Translations under genes and position numbers: made by a program
Origin: an uncultured Collinsella sp.
GTDB lineage: Bacteria; Actinomycetota; Coriobacteriia; Coriobacteriales; Coriobacteriaceae
Assembly (NCBI GenBank): GCA_900551185.1
Contig: URVF01000046.1
Location: 1-10,031 of the forward strand
Length of the DNA: 10,031 bases
Direction: 5' to 3'
The notes under the pieces: generated by a model
Seen by the model: only the letters and a program-made list of their open reading frames with translations
What the model was told of the DNA's origin: nothing
Databases searched by the model: none
Part shown: in pieces, positions 1 to 6,781 of the stretch
Numbering within the stretch: position 1 is the first letter of the stretch
Layout of the letters: each line of letters opens with the position of its first letter

Positions 1-47
1 CTACACGCGTAAGATCGTCGGCAGCGTCAGATGTGTATAAGAGACAG
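1..47 (+). other. Illumina Nextera adapter (non-genomic)
   Basis: Positions 1-6 (CTACAC) match the end of the P5 oligo, 7-14 (GCGTAAGA) sit where an 8-base i5 index belongs, 15-28 are TCGTCGGCAGCGTC (Nextera read-1 primer) and 29-47 are AGATGTGTATAAGAGACAG, the 19-bp Tn5 mosaic end. The order is exactly that of a Nextera library molecule, so this is untrimmed adapter. Reading frames that run into it give the well-known false peptides CIRDS, LSLIHI and VSYTHLTLPT. The genome begins at base 48. Confidence 0.98.
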
Positions 48-455
48 CAGCGAACCCGAGATGGTAACGACATCGGCCTTGCTCGCAAGCTCGGCGAACT
101 TGGCGGTAAAGGCATCGAGCTCCTCGGGGGCAATCGTCGGGCCGCTCTCGAGCAGCTCGGTCTGGTTGCCGGCGTGGAGGATGTTGAGACAAATGCGAGT
201 CTCGCCCTTGATGGGCACAAAATCATTCTTAATGCCGTTAGCATCCATGAGCTCGGCCATATAGGCGCCCATATGACCACCAAGCAAGCCGGTTGCCACG
301 ACATCGTCGCCCAGCTGGCCCAGGACGCGGGCCACGTTGAGGCCCTTACCGCCGGCGGTCTTTTCGGGCGTCACGCGGTTGACGTCGTCGATAATGAGCT
401 CATCGAGCTGATAGCGCGTATCGACGGACGGGTTCATCGTAACGGTGAGGATCAT
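48..455 (-). CDS. lacC: Tagatose-6-phosphate kinase (PfkB family), 3' end missing
   Basis: This enzyme phosphorylates D-tagatose-6-phosphate to the 1,6-bisphosphate in the cytoplasm, using ATP. The 136 visible residues resemble LacC throughout: MILTVTMNPSVD at the N-terminus, DDVNRV (23-28), the sugar-binding AGGKGLNVARVLGQLG (34-49), GETR (84-87) and TISGSL (131-136), the start of the GSLP motif. Family members are about 310 residues, so over half is missing, including the ATP site and the catalytic GAGD region. The start is ATG at 455, with AAGGAG seven bases upstream; a further ATG at 494 has no such site. The reading frame continues past base 48 only into adapter (false tail LSLIHI). It lies 59 bp behind the epimerase gene on the same strand and is probably cotranscribed with it. 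1-Phosphofructokinase (FruK) is the main alternative, but the GalNAc context and the sequence favour LacC. Confidence 0.85.
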
Positions 456-514
456 TTCTAGCTCCTTATCTCGCAGGCTCCTTATGCCTTGCAAAACGAA
501 TTGGCTACATGCGA

Positions 515-1396
515 CTACAGAATCTCGATTGTGAACGAGCGCACGATGGTTTCTTTGGGCTTGGCGATAAGGCAGCCGCGCTTGTGCTCAAGCACGTCGT
601 CCTCATCGGAGCAGGTCGAAAGACCGCCCCAGGGCTCAACTGCCACAAAATCACCCTCGGGCTTGCTCCACACAATGAGGTACGGGAAGCCCTCAAAGCT
701 CAGGCGAACACCCTTGTCCTCGCCCTTTTTGGAAAGCGTGACCTGACGGCTCTCGAGCACGTCAAAGATGGTCTCCGCAAAATCGAAGAGCTCATGTGAC
801 AGAGGCAGCGTCTTTCCCACCATGGGGTTCTTGGAGCGGTTGGTCACGTCAATCAAGCCAGTCGAGGGGACGGCAGTGCAAAGCTCAGCAGCTTCGTCCT
901 TCTCAAAGCGCAGCTCGTAGTCCGTATAGGCCTCGCCCTCATCGAGCGGGCACCTAAAGCCGGGGTGTCCACCGATAAAGAAAGGCATGTCCTCGGTGCC
1001 CTCGTTGGTAACCTCATAGGAGACGCGCACGGCGGCGTCCTCGAGCGTATAGCGGGCGACAAGCTTAAACGGATACGGATAATCGCTCAGCAGCGCGGCG
1101 TTATCCTCCGAAGCCAGGCACATCGCCAGCTCGTTCTCGCTCTGGCTCAGCAGCTTCCACTCCTGTTTGCGCGCAAACCCATGGCGGGCGAGCTTCACAT
1201 GATGTCCGGCAAACGTCATGGCGCTGTTATCGCGCAAACCTCCGCAAATCGGGAAGCAAATCGGTGCCTGGCCGGACCACACGGCGGGATCGCCCTGCCA
1301 CAAGTACTCGCGACCTCCAGCCTCAATCGAGGTAAACGAACCACCGGCCGTGGAGACCTTGATAGAAATCGAATCGTTGGAGAGAGCGTATTCCAT
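515..1396 (-). CDS. Aldose 1-epimerase family protein, LacX-like
   Basis: A 293-residue cytoplasmic protein of the galactose mutarotase fold. Such enzymes interconvert alpha and beta anomers of sugars or sugar phosphates. Family signatures are clear: AGGSFTSI (17-24), EYLWQGDP (30-37), FPICGGLRD (48-56), HGFAR (72-76), IGGHPGFRCPL (141-151) and EPWGGLSTCSDEDD (254-267). His72, His144 and Glu254 stand where catalytic residues are usually found. The start is ATG at 1396, preceded by AAAGGA six bases upstream; the frame is open back to 1531 but that stretch has no family similarity. The closest type I recognise is LacX, encoded with the tagatose-6-phosphate pathway genes in lactic acid bacteria, and here it again precedes lacC. 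The true substrate is unknown; a hexose-6-phosphate is possible. No clear promoter was found in the 156-bp divergent gap to the flavodoxin gene. Confidence 0.85.
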   Translation of the reverse strand: MEYALSNDSISIKVSTAGGSFTSIEAGGREYLWQGDPAVWSGQAPICFPICGGLRDNSAMTFAGHHVKLARHGFARKQEWKLLSQSENELAMCLASEDNAALLSDYPYPFKLVARYTLEDAAVRVSYEVTNEGTEDMPFFIGGHPGFRCPLDEGEAYTDYELRFEKDEAAELCTAVPSTGLIDVTNRSKNPMVGKTLPLSHELFDFAETIFDVLESRQVTLSKKGEDKGVRLSFEGFPYLIVWSKPEGDFVAVEPWGGLSTCSDEDDVLEHKRGCLIAKPKETIVRSFTIEIL

Positions 1397-1552
1397 TGTC
1401 CATCCTTTCGAACAACTGCTTTTTGCTCGCAAGAACCCGTCTCGGCCCTGACCAAAGGACAAACCCGCACGTTCATCGATGCGTCCGGTTTCCCAGCCAT
1501 GCAACGGGGTACCATACAGACATTGATGCAATTACAGCTGAAAGGCCTTCTT

Positions 1553-2137
1553 ATGCGAACCATCATCCTTTATGCCTCACACCACCACGGCAATACGAAA
1601 AAGCTCGTGGACGCCATCGTCGAGGCGCACCCCGAGATCGATACCCTCGACGTGAAGTCACTCGGTAAAAACGAGTACCCCGACCTGCACGAATACCATC
1701 TGATCGGTGTCGCCACGGGCATCTATTACTCCGAGATCGACAAGGACATGGCACGCGTGCTCACGAACGTGCTGCAGCCGCAGGACAAGGTGTTTGGCCT
1801 TATGACCTACGGTGGCAAAAACAAGTGGTACGGCAAGGATATCGATGGCATCTGCCGCATGAGGCAGGCCATCTTTATGGGTGTCTACGGCTGTCCCGGC
1901 TTTGATACGTGGGGGCCGTTCAAACTCACCGGCGGCGTCCAGAAGGGACACCCGACCGCTGAGGAAATTAAGGGCGCCGTCGACTTCTTCGACAAGATCG
2001 AAGACGAGTATGGCGACATCATCGTCGAAGAGTACGCCAAGCGCGAGAAGCGTCTAGCATACGAAAAGGAGCATCCCGCGGGGGGTCTTGTGGCCGGCGT
2101 CAAGCGCACGGCAAAGAAGATCGCTAACAAGCTGTAA
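1553..2137 (+). CDS. Flavodoxin family protein
   Basis: A 194-residue cytoplasmic flavoprotein, probably binding FMN and carrying electrons or acting as a small flavin reductase. The N-terminal beta strand RTIILY leads into the phosphate-binding loop ASHHHGNT (8-15), a variant of the flavodoxin S/T-x-T-G-N-T loop. GVATGIYYSEI (52-62) and FGLMTYGG (81-88) correspond to the second and third flavin-binding loops, and GFDTWGPFKLTGGVQKGHP (116-134) is typical of long-chain flavodoxin-like proteins of anaerobes. The C-terminus (160-194) is lysine-rich and helical. The start is ATG at 1553, with AAAGG seven bases upstream; the frame is open much further upstream (to 965), but that part only mirrors the epimerase gene. 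It is transcribed alone, divergent from the epimerase and convergent with nagA, and ends at a strong terminator. No link to amino-sugar use is evident. Confidence 0.85.
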   Translation: MRTIILYASHHHGNTKKLVDAIVEAHPEIDTLDVKSLGKNEYPDLHEYHLIGVATGIYYSEIDKDMARVLTNVLQPQDKVFGLMTYGGKNKWYGKDIDGICRMRQAIFMGVYGCPGFDTWGPFKLTGGVQKGHPTAEEIKGAVDFFDKIEDEYGDIIVEEYAKREKRLAYEKEHPAGGLVAGVKRTAKKIANKL

Positions 2138-2168
2138 CTGTTAAGGTGCTTTTGAGCGTTTAACCCAT

Positions 2169-2206
2169 ACGGCGGGTCCGAGCAGATTCGGGCCCGCCGT
2201 CTTTTT
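2169..2206 (+). terminator. Rho-independent terminator of the flavodoxin gene
   Basis: A 13-bp stem (2169-2181 with 2188-2200, one G-T wobble) closes a loop of GCAGAT and is followed by CTTTTT. It begins 32 bases after the flavodoxin stop. On the minus strand the same hairpin lacks a T-tract, so for the convergent nagA transcript it would be a hairpin only. Confidence 0.9.
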
Positions 2207-2212
2207 CTATCG

Positions 2213-3382
2213 TTACTCGGTAAAGGCGTTGCCGACGCTCTGGCCGCCAACATACGTCTCGACGAGGGTGAGCTCATGGTCGAACACGACAAAGTCGGCG
2301 TCGCGACCCGGCATGATGCTGCCGCACTTATCCTCGATGTGCGCAGAGCGAGCCGGCACCTCGGTTGCCATGCGAATGGCGATATCAGCGCTGGCGATGC
2401 CCCAATCGACAATGTTCTTGACTCCCTGGGCAAGCGTGAGCACCGAGCCGGCAATGCTCTTGCCGTCGGCGAGCCAGCACAGGTTGTCCTTCATGATGAC
2501 GTCCATGCCGCCGCTGGTATAGCTGCCCTCGGGCATGCCGCCGCAGCCAAGGCAGTCGGTGATGAGCACCGTGTGCTGCCAGCCCTTTGCCTGCAGCAGC
2601 GCCTTGATGGCGGCAGGGTTTACGTGCTTGCCGTCACAGATGATCTCGGCGTAGGTCTCGGGCGTGGACATGGCAGCGCCCACGACACCGGGCTCACGGT
2701 GATGCAGCCCGCGCTGGCCGTTATAGGTATGCGTAAAGCAGCTGGCACCGGCGTTGATGGCGGCGATGCACTCATCGTAGGTGGCGTCGGAGTGACCGAT
2801 GCTGGTCACCACACCCTTGGCGTTCAGAGCAGCCGCATAAGCAGCGGCACCGTCGCGCTCGGCCGCCATGGCGCTCTTAACGATGCGACCACCCGCAGCC
2901 TCCTGCCACTGATCGAAGACCTCCTCGGAGGGATCGATAAGATAAGCGGGGTTCTGCGCGCCCACGTGCTTCATGGTAAAGAAGGGGCCCTCCAGGTAGA
3001 TGCCCTGAATGCGAGCACCGCAGAAGTCGGGGCCGCGACCCTCGTCAGCCTGGGCGATGGCGGCGCAGGCATCCTTGATCTGCTCGACGCCATCGGTGAA
3101 CGTCGTGGGCAGCCAGCTGGTGGTACCGCGACGGGCGAGCTCGGTCGAGCTGATATCAATGCCCTCGGGATCGTTATCGGTAGTCGAGTGGTTATAGAAG
3201 CCATGGATGTGAGTATCGACCATACCCGGTGCGATCCACGATCCCGTGTAGTCCTTAATCTCGCAAGAGGGCTCGTCGGCCTGCCAGGCGCCAAAAACGC
3301 CATCCTCGACCATAAGATAGCCGCCCAGTTGCGGGCCTGCCGGCAAGAAGAACTTGTCAGCCTTAATTGCGTACGTGCTCAT
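2213..3382 (-). CDS. nagA: N-acetyl-amino-sugar-6-phosphate deacetylase (NagA family)
   Basis: A 389-residue amidohydrolase that removes acetate from N-acetylglucosamine-6-phosphate or, as the context suggests, N-acetylgalactosamine-6-phosphate (the AgaA role). Visible motifs: APGMVDTHIHGF (51-62) with metal-binding H58 and H60; YLEGPFF (129-135) with metal ligand E131; SIGHSDATY (194-202), H197; FTHTYNGQRGLHHREPG (216-232), H218; DGKHVNP (250-256); and LITDCLGCGGM (273-283) with catalytic D276. AGSVLTL (311-317) and MPGRDADFVVFD (357-368) are the usual C-terminal elements. The HxH pair makes it more like the Bacillus enzyme than the E. coli one, which lacks it. The start is ATG at 3382 with AAGGAG five bases upstream; the GTG two codons earlier would touch that site. 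It stands apart from agaS, behind a terminator, and probably has its own promoter. Confidence 0.93.
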   Translation of the reverse strand: MSTYAIKADKFFLPAGPQLGGYLMVEDGVFGAWQADEPSCEIKDYTGSWIAPGMVDTHIHGFYNHSTTDNDPEGIDISSTELARRGTTSWLPTTFTDGVEQIKDACAAIAQADEGRGPDFCGARIQGIYLEGPFFTMKHVGAQNPAYLIDPSEEVFDQWQEAAGGRIVKSAMAAERDGAAAYAAALNAKGVVTSIGHSDATYDECIAAINAGASCFTHTYNGQRGLHHREPGVVGAAMSTPETYAEIICDGKHVNPAAIKALLQAKGWQHTVLITDCLGCGGMPEGSYTSGGMDVIMKDNLCWLADGKSIAGSVLTLAQGVKNIVDWGIASADIAIRMATEVPARSAHIEDKCGSIMPGRDADFVVFDHELTLVETYVGGQSVGNAFTE

Positions 3383-3421
3383 ATGCACTCCTTGCTTCTA
3401 AAGCAGTTGACTGTGGTAATG

Positions 3422-3427
3422 CTTATA
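3422..3427 (-). promoter_or_regulatory. Possible -10 box of nagA
   Basis: On the minus strand, TATAAG lies 39 bases before the nagA ATG, between the agaS terminator and nagA, where a promoter is expected. The -35 zone 17 bases upstream (TTTTTG, part of the terminator T-tract) is poor. An inverted repeat GGTA-N7-TACC (3415-3429) overlaps it and could be a weak version of the GntR site; this is speculative. Confidence 0.35.
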
Positions 3428-3440
3428 CCCGGTCCATGTA

Positions 3441-3482
3441 AAAACAAAAAGCGCCCGCCCGCCGTTATGAGCGGACGGGCGC
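3441..3482 (-). terminator. Rho-independent terminator after agaS
   Basis: On the minus strand a 12-bp GC-rich stem (3471-3482 pairing with 3451-3462, one G-T wobble) with an 8-base loop is followed by TTTTTGTTTTT. It begins 18 bases after the agaS stop and separates agaS from nagA. Confidence 0.92.
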
Positions 3483-3500
3483 CCTTACAGGGGGACGCGA

Positions 3501-4667
3501 TTAAGCGGTGAAGGGGTGAATCGTCACGCCCTTAACCACGCGGTTGACCGTGCCGGTGGGGCTCGGCGTATCGGGCGTGTTGCCCACGCGCACGGAGTTG
3601 AGCAGGCTGATAGCCTGGGCAAACATCACGAACGGCAGAGCAAGGTAACCCTCGGGAAGTGCCTCGTAGCCCTTAAAGGTGAAGGACTCACCCTCATAGA
3701 CGGTGGCACCTTCCTGCTGAACGGCGATGGTGTGCTGAGCGATCTCGTCGCCACCGATCTCGTTGAGGATGTCGATGTCGTACTGACGGGTGTAGGCGTC
3801 GTTGTTGACGAACACGAAGACGAGCGTCTTATCGTCGACGAAGGACTTAGGTCCGTGACGATAGCCCATGGAGGTGTCGTAGGAAGTAGCGACCAGACCG
3901 TGAGCGAGCTCGAGGATCTTGAGCTGGCTCTCCTGAGCAAGGCCACCGAAGGAGCCAGAACCCAAGTAGGTCACGCGGTTGAAATCGCCAGCCAGGTAAT
4001 CGGCGATCTCGGGCTCACGGGAGATGACCTCCTCGCCCATCTTGGCAATCGTCTCGACCCACTCGGCCTTCTGCTCGTCAGAGGCAGTGTCGAAAATAAG
4101 GGTGGAGAGCAGGGTCATGCAGGAATAAGAACCGGTCATGGCGAAGCCCTTGTCGTTGGCGCGCGGAATGAGCAGCGTCAGCGCATTGGGATCATCGGCA
4201 GACTCGACGGCGAGCTTGCCCTCGGGAGCGCAGGTGATGTTGAGGAACTTGACGTTGTGGACGAGCTCCTTGGCAACGGCAACGGCAGCAAGGCTCTCGG
4301 GGCTGTTGCCAGAGCGGGCAAAGGAAACCACGAGCGTGGGATCCTCGGCGCGCAGGAAGTCACGCGGGGCGCTCACGATGTCGGTCGTGGCGATGGGCTT
4401 AAAGTCGTAGAGATCAGTGTTGCCAGCGTGACGCAGGTACGGGGCGCAGGTATCGCCAACGTAGTCGGACGTACCGGCACCGGTGAAGACAACGGACAGA
4501 CGGCCCTCGCCCATAGCGCGAGCCTCGGCCAGGAAGGCCTCGATGGCCTCCTTGTTCTCGCGATAGATGTTGAGCGTATCACGCCAAAGCTCGGGCTGCT
4601 GAGCAATCTCGGCCGTGGTAATCTGGGCGCCAAGCTCGGTGAGCTCCTCGACACTCTTCTCGAACAT
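3501..4667 (-). CDS. agaS: AgaS-type SIS domain protein: galactosamine-6-phosphate deaminase/isomerase
   Basis: A 388-residue cytoplasmic enzyme. AgaS proteins convert D-galactosamine-6-phosphate to D-tagatose-6-phosphate plus ammonia, the step between NagA/AgaA and LacC. Two SIS domains are visible. The first (about 56-195) holds FTGAGTSDYVG (61-71) and SFARSGNSPES (115-125), typical sugar-phosphate-binding loops. The second (about 228-365) has YLGSGSFGGLAQES (234-247) and GYRHGPKSF (268-276), whose Arg-His-Gly-Pro is characteristic of the family. The C-terminal PTGTVNRVVKGVTIHPF is also typical of AgaS. Length matches E. coli AgaS (about 384). The start at 4667 has GAGAGG eight bases upstream. 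It lies 114 bp downstream of the GntR gene on the same strand, but has its own TATAAT promoter and operator. The older family name tagatose-6-phosphate ketose/aldose isomerase refers to the same proteins. Confidence 0.93.
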   Translation of the reverse strand: MFEKSVEELTELGAQITTAEIAQQPELWRDTLNIYRENKEAIEAFLAEARAMGEGRLSVVFTGAGTSDYVGDTCAPYLRHAGNTDLYDFKPIATTDIVSAPRDFLRAEDPTLVVSFARSGNSPESLAAVAVAKELVHNVKFLNITCAPEGKLAVESADDPNALTLLIPRANDKGFAMTGSYSCMTLLSTLIFDTASDEQKAEWVETIAKMGEEVISREPEIADYLAGDFNRVTYLGSGSFGGLAQESQLKILELAHGLVATSYDTSMGYRHGPKSFVDDKTLVFVFVNNDAYTRQYDIDILNEIGGDEIAQHTIAVQQEGATVYEGESFTFKGYEALPEGYLALPFVMFAQAISLLNSVRVGNTPDTPSPTGTVNRVVKGVTIHPFTA

Positions 4668-4706
4668 TTCTAATACCTCTCTCTAGAAGTAATCCTCTGA
4701 CGTGCA

Positions 4707-4712
4707 ATTATA
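4707..4712 (-). promoter_or_regulatory. -10 box of the agaS promoter
   Basis: On the minus strand a perfect TATAAT ends 39 bases before the agaS ATG. The -35 position at 17-bp spacing reads CTACCA, a poor match that falls inside the operator-like palindrome at 4729-4742, so repressor binding would block RNA polymerase. Predicted transcript start is near 4700. Confidence 0.65.
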
Positions 4713-4728
4713 CACTTCGGTTGGTTAT

Positions 4729-4742
4729 CTGGTAGTAACCAG
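4729..4742. promoter_or_regulatory. Probable GntR-family operator in front of agaS
   Basis: The sequence CTGGTAGTAACCAG is a perfect inverted repeat, CTGGT-AGTA-ACCAG. It fits the general GntR-family pattern in which GT and AC half-sites flank a short spacer. Thirteen of its 14 bases recur at 9022-9035 upstream of the PTS operon. It lies between the GntR gene and agaS and covers the agaS -35 zone. Confidence 0.7.
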
Positions 4743-4781
4743 TTAAATGCAAAGAATCACCATATGGAAACGATGCGAGCA

Positions 4782-5513
4782 CTAGTTACTGCGCTGGTGG
4801 TAAACCTTGTATTTAAACTGATCGGCACGAGCAACCGAGAGTGTGTACTCCACTACCTCGTTTGACTCGTTATACGTAGTCCTGACCAAATCGAGCACAG
4901 GCGAGCCCTCGACAATTCCCAAAAGGTGGGCATCGGTGGGACGGGCTATGCTCGCATAGAACTCCTCTTCGGCCACGCGAATCTTTTGCTGAAAGTCCTG
5001 CTCAATCACATCGTAAAGCGGCTTACGCTCCAGCAGCGGTCGCTTTAGGGACAGAAATTGACGAACCGGTAGATAGCTACGTTCGACCATCATGGGCATG
5101 TTGTCGGCAGAACGAAGGCGCTTGAGCTTAAAAATGCGATCACCGATGCGCAATCCCATATGCTCGGCCAGATTCTTATCGGCCTCCATCTCGCAAAACT
5201 CGAGAATCGTGGTCTCGGGTTCTCGACCCATCGCGCGCATCTGCTCGGTAAAGCTGTAGGACTGCATAAGATTGGTTGCCTTTGCCGAACGGTCGGTCAC
5301 AAAGGTACCGCGACCGTGCTGCCGAACCACCAGTCCTAAACGCTCCAGTTCCTGCAGAGCCAGGCGTACCGTTGTGCGCGAGAGACCATAGCGCTCCGAA
5401 AGTTCGCGCTCGGAAGGAATCATGTCACCGGCGCGATATTCATGGTCAATCTTTTCGGTCAGAATATCGACCAGCTGATCGTACAGCGGTTGCTTACGCG
5501 CTCCGATCGCCAT
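4782..5513 (-). CDS. GntR family transcriptional regulator, HutC/UTRA type (AgaR-like)
   Basis: A 243-residue DNA-binding regulator, probably the repressor of this locus. Residues 8-75 form the GntR winged helix: PLYDQLVDIL, GDMIPSERELSERYGLSR (29-46, with the recognition helix SRTTVRLALQELE following) and the wing VVRQHGRGTFV. Residues from about 85 onward form a UTRA ligand domain, which in this subfamily (NagR/YvoA, AgaR of streptococci) usually binds a phosphorylated amino sugar; PLYDVIEQDF and VVEYTLSVARAD are typical. Length is normal. The start at 5513 has GGGAGG five bases upstream. It is placed upstream of agaS in the same direction and just beyond the terminator of the PTS operon. 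The inducer here is probably galactosamine-6-phosphate or GalNAc-6-phosphate; that is inference from the neighbours. Confidence 0.9.
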   Translation of the reverse strand: MAIGARKQPLYDQLVDILTEKIDHEYRAGDMIPSERELSERYGLSRTTVRLALQELERLGLVVRQHGRGTFVTDRSAKATNLMQSYSFTEQMRAMGREPETTILEFCEMEADKNLAEHMGLRIGDRIFKLKRLRSADNMPMMVERSYLPVRQFLSLKRPLLERKPLYDVIEQDFQQKIRVAEEEFYASIARPTDAHLLGIVEGSPVLDLVRTTYNESNEVVEYTLSVARADQFKYKVYHQRSN

Positions 5514-5541
5514 CCTATCCTCCCTTTTGCTCGAATTCGGC

Positions 5542-5559
5542 TAACTACCTAGGGTGTTA
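5542..5559. promoter_or_regulatory. Palindrome upstream of the GntR gene
   Basis: TAACTACCTAGGGTGTTA is symmetric at 14 of 18 positions (TAAC..CCTAGG..GTTA) and lies 29 bases before the regulator's ATG. It could be an autoregulatory operator, although it is not a close copy of the CTGGTAGTAACCAG site. On the minus strand GATAAT/CATAAC-like -10 sequences lie just upstream. Confidence 0.3.
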
Positions 5560-5598
5560 TGCATTATCTGTCTGCCACACCCGAATCATTAAGAAAAC

Positions 5599-5632
5599 AA
5601 AAGCCGCGCGCTCTTTCGAGCACGCGGCTTTT
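5599..5632 (-). terminator. Terminator of the PTS operon (bidirectional)
   Basis: A 15-bp stem (5599-5613 with 5618-5632, one wobble pair) closes a four-base loop, GAAA on the minus strand. It is flanked by A-rich and T-rich tracts on both sides, so it could act in either direction; the minus-strand tail is TTTTGTTTTCTT. It separates EIID from the GntR gene. A second hairpin with an 8-bp stem (5657-5664 with 5678-5685, GGGGTGTG/CACACCCC) lies between it and the EIID stop. Confidence 0.92.
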
Positions 5633-5698
5633 AACATACACATGGCTTAAGGGGTCGGGGTGTGAGCCGCGTAGGGACACACCCCTCAAGCTAGAGCC

Positions 5699-6781
5699 TT
5701 ACCAGATGCTCGGCCAGAGACCAAGCGGACCAGCGCCCAGGATGCCAAGGACGAAGAGCAGGAGAATGCCCTTGGTCGGGGTCCAGCTGTGCTTAGCGAA
5801 CATGTAGTAAAGCAGCAGCGTAAGCATAAGCGGGACGAGCTTCGGGACGATGGTGTTGAGGGTGTCGGCAACAGAGAAGTTGACCGGATCCTCGGTAACG
5901 GTGCCGTAGGTAACGGACTCCATGCCGTTACCCAGATCGGTGACGCCGCACTCGACAGCGTTGCCGTCGGCATCGGAAGCGGTAAGGGCGTTGCCGTCCT
6001 TATCGGTCATGGCGATAGTACCGGCCTCAGCGGTCTCGGTATCGATGCCCTCCATACCGGTGAAGTTCTCGGCCTCCTTCTCGGAGACGATCACGGTAGT
6101 AGCGGAGAGGCCACGGGTGGTGCCGTTGGGGATCTGGAGGTTGATCTGGGTGCCACCCATGGTGACGACCAGGCAACCGACGACGAAGACGCCCATGATG
6201 GAAGCGGCACGCGTGAAGGCCTGCATGTTGGCGGTCAGAGCATCAATAGCGCTGGTGCCAAGCTTGTAGGACCAGTTCATGAGCCAGAAGCGCAGAGCGA
6301 ACTGGACAGCGTTGAAAATCACCAGGAAGATGATCGGCGCAGCAGCGTTGCCGTTGATGGCCATGTTGGAGGTGATGCCGGCCGTGATAGGCACGAGCGT
6401 CAGCCAGAACAGGGCGTCACCGATACCACCGAGCGGGCCCATTGCGGCGACGCGGACGGCGCGGATCGTGGGGATGTCAACCTTGTTCTGCTCGAGCGAA
6501 AGCACGATGCCCATAACAAAGGTGACGAGGAACGGGTGGGTGTTGAAGAACTCCAGGTTGTGGCTCATGGAAGCCGCGAGGTCGTTCTTGTTGGTGTGGA
6601 TCTTCTCCAGACCGGGGATGATGGAGTAGAGCCAGCCAGCGGCCTGCATACGCTCGTAGTTGAACGAGGCCTGCAGGAAGCAGGAGCGCCAAGCCATCTT
6701 GTTGAGGGTCTTCTGGTCGAGCTGCGGAGCAGGAGTGAGATCCTCGTAGTGCTCCGGGATCACATACTCATTAGATGCCAT
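5699..6781 (-). CDS. PTS mannose/fructose/sorbose family EIID with enlarged loop
   Basis: EIID forms, with EIIC, the membrane channel of a mannose-family PTS permease. At 360 residues it is well above the usual 265-285. The N-terminal domain shows the family motifs LNKMAWRSCFLQASFNYERM (26-45), GWLYSIIPGL (49-58), FNTHPFL (79-85) and AAMGPLGGIGDALFW (112-126). Hydrophobic segments are at about 122-140, 147-165, 192-209, 311-328 and 337-356. The extra length is between the last two pairs: residues about 215-305 are hydrophilic, acidic and rich in Gly, Thr, Asp and Asn (MTDKDGNALTASDADGNAVE). The frame is open to 6814, but ATG at 6781 is preferred because it has GGAGGTGA eight bases upstream and starts at the family N-terminus. 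It overlaps the end of EIIC by 11 bases. In GalNAc systems this subunit is AgaE/AgaD. Confidence 0.92.
   Translation of the reverse strand: MASNEYVIPEHYEDLTPAPQLDQKTLNKMAWRSCFLQASFNYERMQAAGWLYSIIPGLEKIHTNKNDLAASMSHNLEFFNTHPFLVTFVMGIVLSLEQNKVDIPTIRAVRVAAMGPLGGIGDALFWLTLVPITAGITSNMAINGNAAAPIIFLVIFNAVQFALRFWLMNWSYKLGTSAIDALTANMQAFTRAASIMGVFVVGCLVVTMGGTQINLQIPNGTTRGLSATTVIVSEKEAENFTGMEGIDTETAEAGTIAMTDKDGNALTASDADGNAVECGVTDLGNGMESVTYGTVTEDPVNFSVADTLNTIVPKLVPLMLTLLLYYMFAKHSWTPTKGILLLFVLGILGAGPLGLWPSIW

Noticed and set aside
1..47. Tn5 mosaic end as a sign of a transposon
   Set aside because: It is joined to P5, index and read-1 primer sequence in library order, so it is a sequencing adapter.
31..461. 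Plus-strand frames starting MCIRDS or MYKRQ at the left end
   Set aside because: These N-termini are translations of the adapter, and the rest is antisense to lacC.
1397..1531. 45-residue N-terminal extension of the epimerase
   Set aside because: It has no family similarity, and AAAGGA stands correctly before the ATG at 1396.
965..1552. Long N-terminal extension of the flavodoxin gene
   Set aside because: It only overlaps the epimerase gene in antisense; the flavodoxin fold begins at the ATG at 1553, which has its own ribosome binding site.
2276..3511. 411-residue plus-strand frame opposite nagA
   Set aside because: Antisense to NagA, which shows all its metal-binding motifs; no family features in this frame.
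3516..4673. 385-residue plus-strand frame mirroring agaS
   Set aside because: It is almost exactly antisense to a gene with clear AgaS motifs; long antisense frames are expected from high-GC codon bias. The translation is low-complexity and matches no family.
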